Part shown: one piece after another, positions 1 to 6,738 of the stretch
Numbering within the stretch: the first letter of the stretch is position 1
Layout of the letters: every line of letters starts with the position of its first letter
Program-made: the position numbers and the translations under genes
Origin: an uncultured Pseudomonadota bacterium
Lineage (GTDB): Bacteria; Pseudomonadota; Gammaproteobacteria; Burkholderiales; Nitrosomonadaceae
Reading direction: 5' to 3'
NCBI GenBank assembly: GCA_903957805.1
Contig: CAJBQQ010000084.1
Span: 1 to 11,963, forward strand
DNA length: 11,963 bases
The notes under the pieces: model-generated
Databases searched by the model: none
The model's input: the letters and a program-made list of their open reading frames with translations, nothing else
What the model was told of the DNA's origin: nothing

Positions 1-591
1 CTTACATTAATGACCGACCAGACTATGCGTATGCAACGCCTAGTGGAAGATTTATTAGCTTTGTCTCGACTGGAGAATGCTCAGAACCCGGTACGGGAAG
101 GAAACGTCAATATTGTAGAAATGTTACGCGAGCTTTATCACGAGGCACAGTCCTTGAGTGCAGGGCGTCACCATGTCAATCTCAAGCTCGACACCGACGC
201 ACAGTTGCGAGGAAGTGCAGATGAATTACACAGCGCCTTCAGCAATCTTGTCAGCAATGCCGTACGTTATACCATCGACGGTGGAGAGATACTCCTGAAC
301 TGGCGAGTTGACGATGGCCAAGGATTTTTCTCGGTGCAAGATAGCGGCATAGGGATCGAGTCTGAGCATCTGCCACGTCTAACTGAAAGATTCTACCGAG
401 TAGATCGTAGTCGTTCGCGCGAAACTGGGGGTACTGGTCTAGGACTCGCCATCGTCAAACATGTATTGAGTCGACACCAAGCCCATCTTGAAATCGTCAG
501 CGAACCTGGAAAAGGTAGCCGCTTCATTGCCCGATTCCCAGAGAACAGGCTGATAATAACGCAAGATAATCCAATGCCAAAACAGTCCTGA
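1..591 (+). CDS. phoR: PhoR-like sensor histidine kinase, C-terminal part (5' end outside window)
   Basis: This is the C-terminal 196 codons of a membrane sensor kinase; the frame is open from base 1, so the sensor region and the phosphorylated histidine lie upstream of the window. What is visible is the end of the dimerisation helix (MQRLVEDLLALSRLE) followed by a complete HATPase_c domain: N box with SNLVSNAVRYT (about 238-273), G1 box DSGIGI (340-357), F box ERFYRVD (about 385-405) and G2 box GGTGLGLAIVKH (427-462). These bind ATP for autophosphorylation. The combination of RMQRLVEDLLALSRLE with GLGLAIVKHVLSRHQAHLEI and GKGSRF is the pattern of PhoR, which phosphorylates the response regulator PhoB under phosphate limitation. 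A phoB gene would be expected just upstream. Another OmpR-family partner kinase cannot be excluded without the N-terminal part. The next gene follows on the same strand after 32 bases. Confidence 0.88.
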   Translation, partial: LTLMTDQTMRMQRLVEDLLALSRLENAQNPVREGNVNIVEMLRELYHEAQSLSAGRHHVNLKLDTDAQLRGSADELHSAFSNLVSNAVRYTIDGGEILLNWRVDDGQGFFSVQDSGIGIESEHLPRLTERFYRVDRSRSRETGGTGLGLAIVKHVLSRHQAHLEIVSEPGKGSRFIARFPENRLIITQDNPMPKQS

Positions 592-623
592 AATGGTTAT
601 AACAATCGCCTAATCTTATCCGC

Positions 624-1181
624 ATGTCCAAACTTCCTCTGAATCTCACCGAAACTCAAGTCAGCAGTGTACGTGTATTTGATGGCCACCTTCTGCAGGT
701 TCATTCAGACCAAGTTAGGCTACCAGATGGCAAACAGATGCCGCGAGAATACATCACCCACCCCGGCGCAACTGTCATCATTCCACTGTTAGATAATGGC
801 GAACTGGTGCTGGAACGGCAGCACCGTTATCCACTTCACCGAGATTTTTTTGAATTACCTGCTGGGAAAATCGATTCTGGCGAGGATCCCCTGGCATGTG
901 CGAAACGAGAGCTTTTAGAAGAAACTGGCTATATCGCAGCAAGCTGGCGTTATCTCGCCACCCTACACCCCTGCATCGGCTATTCTGATGAGAAGCTTGT
1001 GTACTATCTGGCGCAGGGACTCGTACTCCAGGGTGAAAATCCCGATGAGGGTGAGCACCTAGAAGTATTCACACTGAGTCTGACAGACGCGCTGAGATGG
1101 GTTAAGGAGGGAAGAATCACCGATAATAAAACTGTCTCTGGCCTATTCTGGACGGAGAAAGTATTAAACGGTGGTTGGTAG
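624..1181 (+). CDS. nudF: Nudix hydrolase, ADP-ribose pyrophosphatase type
   Basis: This 185-residue protein is predicted to split ADP-ribose (and related ADP-sugars) into AMP and ribose 5-phosphate in the cytoplasm, which limits toxic free ADP-ribose. The Nudix box is intact at residues 81-103 (GKIDSGEDPLACAKRELLEETGY), with REL-LEE supplying the metal-binding glutamates. It is preceded by FELPAGKID and followed about 15 residues later by LHPCIGYSDEK, the arrangement of the ADPRase subfamily; the HRYP segment at 67-70 also fits. The chosen ATG gives the family's usual length, although no clear Shine-Dalgarno sequence lies in front of it. It is 32 bases downstream of the PhoR-like gene and may be cotranscribed with it. 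A TATAAC element at 598-603 could give it its own promoter, but the -35 match is poor. Its stop lies only 3 bases from the convergent dnaJ stop. The exact substrate is inferred. Confidence 0.9.
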   Translation: MSKLPLNLTETQVSSVRVFDGHLLQVHSDQVRLPDGKQMPREYITHPGATVIIPLLDNGELVLERQHRYPLHRDFFELPAGKIDSGEDPLACAKRELLEETGYIAASWRYLATLHPCIGYSDEKLVYYLAQGLVLQGENPDEGEHLEVFTLSLTDALRWVKEGRITDNKTVSGLFWTEKVLNGGW

Positions 1182-1184
1182 GTA

Positions 1185-2294
1185 TTATTCGGTAAAGAAC
1201 TCACGCACCTTGTCCATCCAGGATTTCGCTCGGGGACTATGACGGGAGCTATCTTCCTGGTTAAGGGCTTCCAACTCCTGCAGTAACTCTCTCTGACGAG
1301 CAGTAAGCTTGACGGGGGTCTCCACTATCATGTGGCACAACAAATCACCATGTGCATGGCTGCGGACACCCTTGATACCTTTTCCGCGGAGGCGGAAAAT
1401 CTTTCCACTCTGGGTCTCGGCTGGTATTTTAATTTTAGCGTGGCCATCGAGTGTGGGAATTTCAATTTCTCCACCCAGCGCAGCAGTGGTAAAACTGATT
1501 GGCATCTCACAGTGAAGATCATTGTGATCGCGCTGAAATACCGAGTGGGGTAGTAAATGCATGACCGCATACAGGTCTCCCGACGGTCCCCCATTGACTC
1601 CGGCCTCACCTTCACCGGATAAACGAATTCGATCCCCTTCATCCACACCAGCCGGTATTTTCACCGACAATGTTTTATGTTGCTTGACACGCCCCGCACC
1701 ATTGCATGTGCCACAGGGACTGGCAACATATTTACCATTGCCATGACATTTTGGGCAGGTCTGCTGAATTGAAAAAAATCCCTGCTGCACCCTCACCTGT
1801 CCATGGCCATTGCAGCTAGGACATGTGATAGGCTTAGTACCAGATTTAGCGCCGCTACCATGGCAAGTCTCGCAGGGTTCCATTGTAGGGATTCGGATCT
1901 TTGTTTCTGTACCACGTGCAGCCTGTTCTAACGTGATCTCTAGGTTATAGCGCAGATCCGCGCCACGATAAACATTGGACTGCCCACCACCACGCCCACC
2001 AAAAATGTCGCCAAAAATGTCGCTGAATGAATTAGCAAATCCCTGCGCATTGCCTCCGGCGCTACCCGAATCCACTCCGGCATGACCATACTGGTCATAT
2101 GCAGTCCGCTTACTCGCATCCGACAAAATTTCGTAAGCCTCTTTGGCTTCCTTGAAATGCTCCTCCGATTTGGGGTTATCTGGATTACGGTCCGGGTGAT
2201 GCTTCATCGCCAACTTGCGATAGGCTTTCTTGATTTCGTCTTCGCTGGCGTCGCGGTTAATCCCAAGCACTTCATAATAATCGCGTTTGCTCAT
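1185..2294 (-). CDS. dnaJ: Hsp40 co-chaperone DnaJ
   Basis: This is full-length type I DnaJ (369 residues), which delivers unfolded clients to DnaK and stimulates its ATPase. The J domain is at residues 4-70 with the catalytic HPD at 33-35. It is followed by a short Gly/Phe-rich segment (about 74-105, with the SFSDIFGDIFGG repeat). The zinc-finger region has four complete CxxCxGxG motifs starting at C141, C158, C180 and C194, so both zinc sites should form. The C-terminal client-binding beta domains follow. The ATG is supported by AGGAAG at 2301-2306 with a 6-base spacer and by the usual MSKRDYYEVLG start. It is the last gene of the grpE-dnaK-dnaJ set, but a 234-base gap containing a hairpin separates it from dnaK, so its expression may be damped relative to dnaK. 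No RpoH-type promoter was found in that gap. Confidence 0.98.
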   Translation of the reverse strand: MSKRDYYEVLGINRDASEDEIKKAYRKLAMKHHPDRNPDNPKSEEHFKEAKEAYEILSDASKRTAYDQYGHAGVDSGSAGGNAQGFANSFSDIFGDIFGGRGGGQSNVYRGADLRYNLEITLEQAARGTETKIRIPTMEPCETCHGSGAKSGTKPITCPSCNGHGQVRVQQGFFSIQQTCPKCHGNGKYVASPCGTCNGAGRVKQHKTLSVKIPAGVDEGDRIRLSGEGEAGVNGGPSGDLYAVMHLLPHSVFQRDHNDLHCEMPISFTTAALGGEIEIPTLDGHAKIKIPAETQSGKIFRLRGKGIKGVRSHAHGDLLCHMIVETPVKLTARQRELLQELEALNQEDSSRHSPRAKSWMDKVREFFTE

Positions 2295-2300
2295 ATGGAT

Positions 2301-2306
2301 CTTCCT
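2301..2306 (-). promoter_or_regulatory. Shine-Dalgarno sequence of dnaJ
   Basis: AGGAAG on the minus strand lies 6 bases before the dnaJ ATG. It is a good match to the anti-Shine-Dalgarno region and fixes the start codon. Confidence 0.8.
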
Positions 2307-2350
2307 GTTACCAAGTCATGAAACATACCTCTGAATACCCCCAAAAATGC

Positions 2351-2362
2351 AGGCGGCCGCCT
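2351..2362. repeat. 12-bp perfect GC-rich palindrome in the dnaJ leader
   Basis: AGGCGGCCGCCT reads the same on both strands and lies 57 bases upstream of the dnaJ start. Read toward dnaJ, it is followed by TGCA and five T residues. It might fold as a short hairpin or bind a dimeric protein. A 12-bp palindrome is not rare enough by chance in 12 kb to be convincing alone. Confidence 0.35.
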
Positions 2363-2453
2363 TGTCCGTTCTGCTCTCTTTCGTTCTCTACTGAACAGGA
2401 GTGTCACTGGAAATTACCTCACGCTCGGATTGATTTGTCTTTCGTTAAATGCC

Positions 2454-2506
2454 AAAAACGCAGAGAACAACGGAGAACTGTCTAATCACTTCTCCGCCCC
2501 TCTGCG
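2454..2506 (-). terminator. Two-part hairpin with U tract between dnaK and dnaJ; candidate attenuator or dispersed repeat
   Basis: Two nested inverted repeats occupy the 3' side of dnaK: CGCAGAG (2459-2465) pairs with CTCTGCG (2500-2506), and CGGAGAA (2471-2477) pairs with TTCTCCG (2490-2496). The apical loop is 12 bases, and a small internal loop (5 and 3 bases) separates the stems. In the direction of transcription the structure is followed at once by five T residues (2458-2454), as in an intrinsic terminator. It starts 22 bases beyond the dnaK stop, so it could reduce read-through into dnaJ. The CGCAGAG/CTCTGCG core also resembles intergenic repeats I recall from many proteobacterial genomes; that resemblance is from memory. 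The rest of the 234-base gap shows a GC palindrome (2351-2362) and a repeated 9-mer (2377-2385, 2438-2446), with no gene. Confidence 0.55.
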
Positions 2507-2528
2507 CCTTGTAAAATCAAGCACCCAC

Positions 2529-4457
2529 TTACTTCTTGTCTTTCACTTCCTCAAACTCGGCGTCGACCACATCACCTTCTACGGTCTTCTCACCTCCACT
2601 TGCATGAGGTGCTTCCGCCCCACCGCCAGACTGAGCCTGCTCCTGACTATACATTTTCTCTGACAGTTTATGTGAGGCTTCCGATAGGGCTTGGGTCTTC
2701 GCCTCAATATTGTCCTTACTATCCGACTTGAGAGCCTCCTCCGCATCTTTCAATGCGTTTTCGATAGAGAGTTTCTCGCTGTCTTCCAGTTTATCTCCAT
2801 GCTCCTTCAACAACTTGCTGACCGAATGTATCATCGCGTCGCATTGATTACGGGCTGTCACCAACTCAAGTACCTTGTGATCCTCCTCCGCATGGGCCTC
2901 AGCATCTTTCACCATGCGTTGCACTTCCTCATCTGAAAGACCGGAACTCGCTTGGATCTTGATCTTATTTTCCTTACCGGTCGCTTTATCCTTAGCGGAT
3001 ACATGCAGTATCCCATTGGCATCGATATCGAACATCACCTCGATCTGAGGCATGCCACGCTGCGAGGGAGGAATGTCGCTCAGATTAAACTGACCTAGGC
3101 TCTTGTTGCCGGATGCCAGATCACGCTCGCCCTGCAGGACATGGATGGTCACCGCTGTCTGGTTATCTTCGGCGGTGGAAAACACTTGCTGCGCCTTAGT
3201 TGGGATAGTCGTATTTTTCTGGATCAACTTGGTCATCACCCCACCCATTGTTTCAATACCTAGCGATAGTGGGGTGACATCCAGCAGCAACACGTCCTTT
3301 ACCTCGCCTTGCAACACACCGCCCTGAATGGCTGCACCCATTGCCACTGCCTCATCCGGATTTACATCCTTGCGTGGTTCCTTGCCAAATATTTCCCTGA
3401 CCTTATCTTGCACCTTGGGCATACGGGATTGTCCTCCCACCAAGATGATATCCTCGATATCAGCAACGTTCACACCAGCATCCTTGATGGCAGTGCGGCA
3501 TGGGCCCACAGTACGCTCGATCAACTCTTCCACCAAGCTCTCCAACTTGGCGCGGGTGATTTTAATCGCGAGATGTTTAGGTCCGGAAGCGTCTGCCGTA
3601 ATATATGGCAAGTTGACCTCGGTCTGCTGGCTAGATGAGAGCTCGATCTTGGCTTTTTCTGCTGCATCTTTAAGGCGTTGCAGTGCGAGCATGTCCTTCT
3701 TTAAGTCTATGCCGCTTTCCTTCTTAAATTCATCCGTCAGATATTCGATCACGCGCGAGTCAAAATCCTCGCCGCCGAGGAAAGTATCGCCATTGGTGGC
3801 TAAAACTTCAAATTGGTGCTCCCCTTCAACTTCTGCAATCTCAATAATAGAAATATCGAAAGTTCCACCACCCAGGTCATATACAGCCACCTTGCGATCG
3901 CCCTCTTTCTTGTCCATACCAAAAGCGAGTGCTGCTGCGGTCGGCTCGTTGATGATACGTTTAACCTCCAGTCCGGCGATACGCCCCGCATCCTTGGTTG
4001 CTTGGCGCTGCGAATCATTAAAGTAGGCGGGCACAGTGATGACAGCTTCAGTAACAGTTTCTCCCAAATAATCCTCAGCTGTTTTCTTCATTTTTATGAG
4101 CACTTGCGCAGATATTTCCGGTGGCGCAATTTTCTTGCCACGCACCTCTACCCAAGCATCATTGTTATCGGCCTTGATGATGCTGTACGGCACCATATTA
4201 ATATCCTTCTGCACCATGTCTTCATTAAAACGGCGACCGATCAGTCGTTTCACGGCGAACAGGGTATTCTTTGGGTTAGTGACCGCCTGCCTCTTTGCAG
4301 AGGCACCCATCAATATCTCTCCATCTTCCGTATAGGCAACGATGGATGGAGTGGTCCGTGCACCCTCAGAACTTTCTATCACTTTGGGCTTGCCGTTTTC
4401 CATCACAGCCACACACGAATTGGTGGTGCCCAAGTCAATACCGATAATTTTTCCCAT
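2529..4457 (-). CDS. dnaK: Hsp70 molecular chaperone DnaK
   Basis: This is full-length bacterial Hsp70 (642 residues), the ATP-driven chaperone that binds exposed hydrophobic segments of nascent, misfolded or aggregated proteins. The nucleotide-binding domain carries IDLGTTNS (7-14), VYDLGGGTFDIS (192-203, including the autophosphorylation-site Thr199) and IILVGGQSRMPKVQ (337-350). The interdomain linker DVLLLDVTP is at 388-396. It is followed by the beta-sandwich substrate domain, the helical lid and the conserved acidic tail ending EEVKDKK. The start is fixed by the invariant MGKIIGIDLG and by AAGGA at 4465-4469 with a 7-base spacer. It lies 58 bases downstream of grpE, and a good RpoH-type promoter sits in and just beyond the grpE stop codon, so dnaK can probably be transcribed both from the grpE promoter and on its own. 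No key residue is missing. Confidence 0.99.
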   Translation of the reverse strand: MGKIIGIDLGTTNSCVAVMENGKPKVIESSEGARTTPSIVAYTEDGEILMGASAKRQAVTNPKNTLFAVKRLIGRRFNEDMVQKDINMVPYSIIKADNNDAWVEVRGKKIAPPEISAQVLIKMKKTAEDYLGETVTEAVITVPAYFNDSQRQATKDAGRIAGLEVKRIINEPTAAALAFGMDKKEGDRKVAVYDLGGGTFDISIIEIAEVEGEHQFEVLATNGDTFLGGEDFDSRVIEYLTDEFKKESGIDLKKDMLALQRLKDAAEKAKIELSSSQQTEVNLPYITADASGPKHLAIKITRAKLESLVEELIERTVGPCRTAIKDAGVNVADIEDIILVGGQSRMPKVQDKVREIFGKEPRKDVNPDEAVAMGAAIQGGVLQGEVKDVLLLDVTPLSLGIETMGGVMTKLIQKNTTIPTKAQQVFSTAEDNQTAVTIHVLQGERDLASGNKSLGQFNLSDIPPSQRGMPQIEVMFDIDANGILHVSAKDKATGKENKIKIQASSGLSDEEVQRMVKDAEAHAEEDHKVLELVTARNQCDAMIHSVSKLLKEHGDKLEDSEKLSIENALKDAEEALKSDSKDNIEAKTQALSEASHKLSEKMYSQEQAQSGGGAEAPHASGGEKTVEGDVVDAEFEEVKDKK

Positions 4458-4492
4458 GATTGAGTCCTTGTAAAAGTTTATGTTGTTATTTT

Positions 4493-4520
4493 AGATAGGG
4501 GTTCTAGCTGAGATTTCAAG
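4493..4520 (-). promoter_or_regulatory. RpoH (sigma-32) type promoter of dnaK, overlapping the grpE stop
   Basis: On the minus strand, CTTGAAA (4520-4514) is an exact heat-shock -35 element. After a 13-base spacer it is followed by CCCTATCT (4500-4493), which differs from the CCCCATNT consensus at one position (the sequence reads CCCCTATCT if one more base is included). The -35 element contains the TGA stop of grpE (4518-4516). Transcription would start near 4486, giving a leader of about 29 bases before dnaK. The identical -35 and spacer length at grpE support it. The functional role is inferred. Confidence 0.72.
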
Positions 4521-5091
4521 TCTCTTTGGCCTTTGAAACCCCAACCAGAGCCGGCCGGATTACCCGGTCGTTCAACAGGTAGCCCTTTTGCATCACCTGC
4601 ACTACTGTATTGGGGGCAGAGTCAGAATCAATCGCGCACATTGCCTGATGCTGATGCGGGTCAAATTTTTCTCCAACTGGCTCAATCGCCTTGATGTTGA
4701 ATTTATTGAAAGCCGCAGTGAGCTGTTTAAGCGTCAACTCCATACCGCTCTTAAAATTTTCTACTGTGGCACTTTCTACTGCTAGCGCGGCTTCCAAACT
4801 ATCCATCACCGCCAGCAATTCCGTAGAAAAATTCTCGATAGCGTATTTATGTGCGCTGGCAATATCAACCTGAGCTCGCTTTCGTATATTCTCCGCATCA
4901 GCCTTTGCACGTAGCCAAGCATCATGATGTTCAACCGCATCAAGTTCGGCCTTCTTCAGCAACTGCTCCAGACTGGGCATGGTTTCGACTACCAATTCTG
5001 GTGATTTATTTTCAGCATCTTCCTTTAGACTGAATTCATTGGTTTTTCCAGTTGTTTCTAGTGATATCTGCGGATCCTGTGGCTCTTGCAT
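4516..5091 (-). CDS. grpE: Nucleotide exchange factor GrpE
   Basis: GrpE (191 residues) is a homodimer that releases ADP from DnaK and so resets the chaperone cycle; it also acts as a thermosensor in some bacteria. The sequence shows a poorly conserved acidic N-terminus (1-40), a long coiled-coil dimerisation helix (about 41-110, including DAWLRAKADAENIRKRAQ), and the C-terminal beta-wing domain that contacts DnaK, with EPVGEKFDPHQHQAM (137-151) and the signature VVQVMQKGYLLNDRVIRPALVGV (163-185). The ATG is well supported by AAGGAG with a 6-base spacer. It is the first gene of the chaperone set, has a strong RpoH-type promoter just upstream, and its stop codon forms part of a second such promoter for dnaK. 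The order grpE-dnaK-dnaJ is common in betaproteobacteria. Confidence 0.98.
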   Translation of the reverse strand: MQEPQDPQISLETTGKTNEFSLKEDAENKSPELVVETMPSLEQLLKKAELDAVEHHDAWLRAKADAENIRKRAQVDIASAHKYAIENFSTELLAVMDSLEAALAVESATVENFKSGMELTLKQLTAAFNKFNIKAIEPVGEKFDPHQHQAMCAIDSDSAPNTVVQVMQKGYLLNDRVIRPALVGVSKAKET

Positions 5092-5097
5092 CTTCCT

Positions 5098-5103
5098 CTC
5101 CTT
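5098..5103 (-). promoter_or_regulatory. Shine-Dalgarno sequence of grpE
   Basis: AAGGAG on the minus strand, 6 bases before the ATG, is the strongest ribosome binding site of the chaperone genes and fixes the grpE start. Confidence 0.82.
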
Positions 5104-5127
5104 ACTCGTTCGTTTTCTATTTTTAGA

Positions 5128-5155
5128 ATATTGGGATAATTTTTATGATTTCAAG
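5128..5155 (-). promoter_or_regulatory. RpoH (sigma-32) type promoter of grpE
   Basis: On the minus strand, CTTGAAA (5155-5149) is an exact sigma-32 -35 element. It is followed after 13 bases by CCCAATAT (5135-5128), one change from CCCCATNT. The predicted start near 5121 leaves about 30 bases of leader with a strong Shine-Dalgarno site. TTGAAA followed after 18 bases by TATTCT overlaps it and could serve a housekeeping sigma factor. The remaining space up to the purB stop at 5243 shows no gene and no obvious purB terminator. Confidence 0.8.
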
Positions 5156-5242
5156 TACGGGCAAAAGAATTTAGTGCAAGGCGCGACGATATTGATCCGT
5201 AGTGTCAAGACAGAAGGGAAAATAGCAGGGGATTACAATGCC

Positions 5243-6619
5243 TTACTGATCGATATTGCTCGCCAGTTCTGAAGCTTTCCCAGTATAGCTTTGTGGCGTC
5301 ATTTTGAGCAAACGCGCTTTCTCGACTTCCGGCAGAGCGAGACCACCAATGAACTGGTGCAGCATTTGTTTGGTAATACCTCCCTTGCCACGAGTCAGTT
5401 CCTTTAGTTGCTCGTAGGGATTAGGCACGCCATAGCGGCGCATCACCGTCTGGATTGGCTCTGCCAGGACCTCCCAGGCATTCTCCAGGTCCTGTACTAA
5501 TCGCTCTGGACTGACCTCTAACTTATTAAGTCCTTTGCTACAAGAGTCGTATGCTAACAGCGTATGCCCTAGCGCCACTCCTAGGTTACGCAACACAGTG
5601 GAATCTGTCAGATCACGCTGCCAGCGTGATACCGGTAGCTTCTCACTCAGGTGCCTCAGCAATGCATTAGCGATACCGAGATTGCCTTCCGAATTTTCGA
5701 AGTCAATCGGATTAACCTTGTGCGGCATGGTCGACGAGCCAATCTCGCCTACTCTGGTGCTCTGTTTGAAATAACCCAACGAAATATATCCCCATAGATC
5801 ACGGTCCAGATCCAACAACACGGTATTGACGCGTGAATATGCATCTAGTAACTCTGCAATGGCGTCATGCGGCTCGATCTGAGTCGTATAGGGATTGAAC
5901 TCTAGGCCAAGTCGTTCGACAAAATCTCGAGAAAGTCTTTCCCAGTCAAGATCAGGATATGCAGCGAGATGAGCATTGTAATTGCCAACCGCACCATTGA
6001 TTTTACCGAGCATAGCGATACCAGACAGCCTTTTAGATGCGCGCTTCAGGCGGTGAATAAAGTTGGCGAGCTCCTTTCCAAGAGTAGTGGGGGTAGCAGG
6101 TTGGCCATGCGTGCGTGCGAGCATTGGCGTTGTTGCTAACTGATGAGCCATGTCGCAAAGTCTAGTGATGATATTTTCCAGCGCCGGTAACATCACTCGG
6201 TCACGGCTATGCAGCAGCATCAGCCCGTGGGAAAGATTATTAATGTCCTCTGAGGTGCAGGCAAAATGAATAAATTCTAATGGCGCTATGATCTCAGCAT
6301 TCTGCATCAGACGCTGCTTCAACCAGTATTCGATAGCCTTAACGTCGTGATTAGTGCGGCCCTCAATAGCCTTGACTGCTTCCGCATCAGCTTCGGAGAA
6401 ATTCGTTACCAAGTCATCAAGATACTCGACAACTTTGGCAGAAAAAGCCGACACTTCGCTAATCTCCGGCTCCTGACTCAACGCCTTGAACCATTCAATT
6501 TCAATCTGAACACGATAACGAATCAGGGCATACTCACTGAAGTAAGGCCGCAGAGCAGAAACTTTGCCGTGGTAACGGCCGTCAAGGGGGGACAAAGCAG
6601 TGAGAGGAGATGGATTCAT
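5243..6619 (-). CDS. purB: Adenylosuccinate lyase
   Basis: PurB catalyses two fumarate-releasing steps of purine synthesis: SAICAR to AICAR and adenylosuccinate to AMP. The protein matches the E. coli type along its whole length. Starting at MNPSPLTALSPLDGRY gives 458 residues and places the catalytic His at 171 (ARTHGQPATP) and the catalytic Ser at 295 in the signature GEIGSSTMPHKVNPIDFENSEGN, the same numbering as in E. coli. TSEDINN (122-128) and TTQIEPHD (245-252) are also conserved. An in-frame ATG 33 bases upstream (6652) would add 11 residues with no family counterpart. A candidate extended -10 element at 6643-6651 would start transcription downstream of that upper ATG, which also favours 6619. 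The ribosome binding site is weak. The gene lies upstream of grpE on the same strand, with 151 bases between them, and is divergent from the GST gene. Confidence 0.97.
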   Translation of the reverse strand: MNPSPLTALSPLDGRYHGKVSALRPYFSEYALIRYRVQIEIEWFKALSQEPEISEVSAFSAKVVEYLDDLVTNFSEADAEAVKAIEGRTNHDVKAIEYWLKQRLMQNAEIIAPLEFIHFACTSEDINNLSHGLMLLHSRDRVMLPALENIITRLCDMAHQLATTPMLARTHGQPATPTTLGKELANFIHRLKRASKRLSGIAMLGKINGAVGNYNAHLAAYPDLDWERLSRDFVERLGLEFNPYTTQIEPHDAIAELLDAYSRVNTVLLDLDRDLWGYISLGYFKQSTRVGEIGSSTMPHKVNPIDFENSEGNLGIANALLRHLSEKLPVSRWQRDLTDSTVLRNLGVALGHTLLAYDSCSKGLNKLEVSPERLVQDLENAWEVLAEPIQTVMRRYGVPNPYEQLKELTRGKGGITKQMLHQFIGGLALPEVEKARLLKMTPQSYTGKASELASNIDQ

Positions 6620-6642
6620 ATTCTTGATTCTGTTGATGAAAC

Positions 6643-6651
6643 ATTTTAACA
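6643..6651 (-). promoter_or_regulatory. Candidate extended -10 promoter element of purB
   Basis: TGTTAAAAT on the minus strand is a TGn extended -10 motif with five of six bases of TATAAT. No convincing -35 box lies 17 bases upstream, which is tolerated by extended -10 promoters. Transcription would begin near 6636, leaving a short leader before the ATG at 6619. Confidence 0.45.
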
Positions 6652-6673
6652 CAGCTAACCAGGCTTCCTACCT

Positions 6674-6703
6674 ATGCCATATATCAGTAAAGATCAGTAT
6701 AAT
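6674..6703 (+). promoter_or_regulatory. Candidate sigma-70 promoter of the GST-like gene with tandem ATCAGTA repeats
   Basis: A perfect TATAAT (6698-6703) is preceded, with an 18-base spacer, by ATGCCA (6674-6679), a four-of-six match to TTGACA. The start would lie near 6710, about 29 bases before the GST gene. Two copies of ATCAGTA (6683-6689 and 6693-6699) are spaced 10 bases start to start. The second overlaps the -10 box, so this could be a protein binding site. Confidence 0.5.
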
Positions 6704-6738
6704 CCACCGCTCGATTGAGCTACTAGCAGAGTCATATT

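Noticed and set aside
1004..1746. Several small open frames overlapping nudF and dnaJ on other frames.
   Set aside because: They lie wholly within conserved coding sequence, show no family pattern and are consistent with chance frames.
2430..2663. A 77-codon plus-strand frame across the dnaK-dnaJ spacer.
   Set aside because: Much of it is antisense to the dnaK tail, the rest is the inverted-repeat hairpin, and it has no ribosome binding site or family pattern.
3328..4463. Long open frames opposite dnaK (232 codons at 3328-4026 and 216 codons at 3813-4463).
   Set aside because: They are exactly antisense to conserved dnaK codons, lack recognisable domains and have no good ribosome binding sites. 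Open antisense frames are common over dnaK genes because of their codon use.
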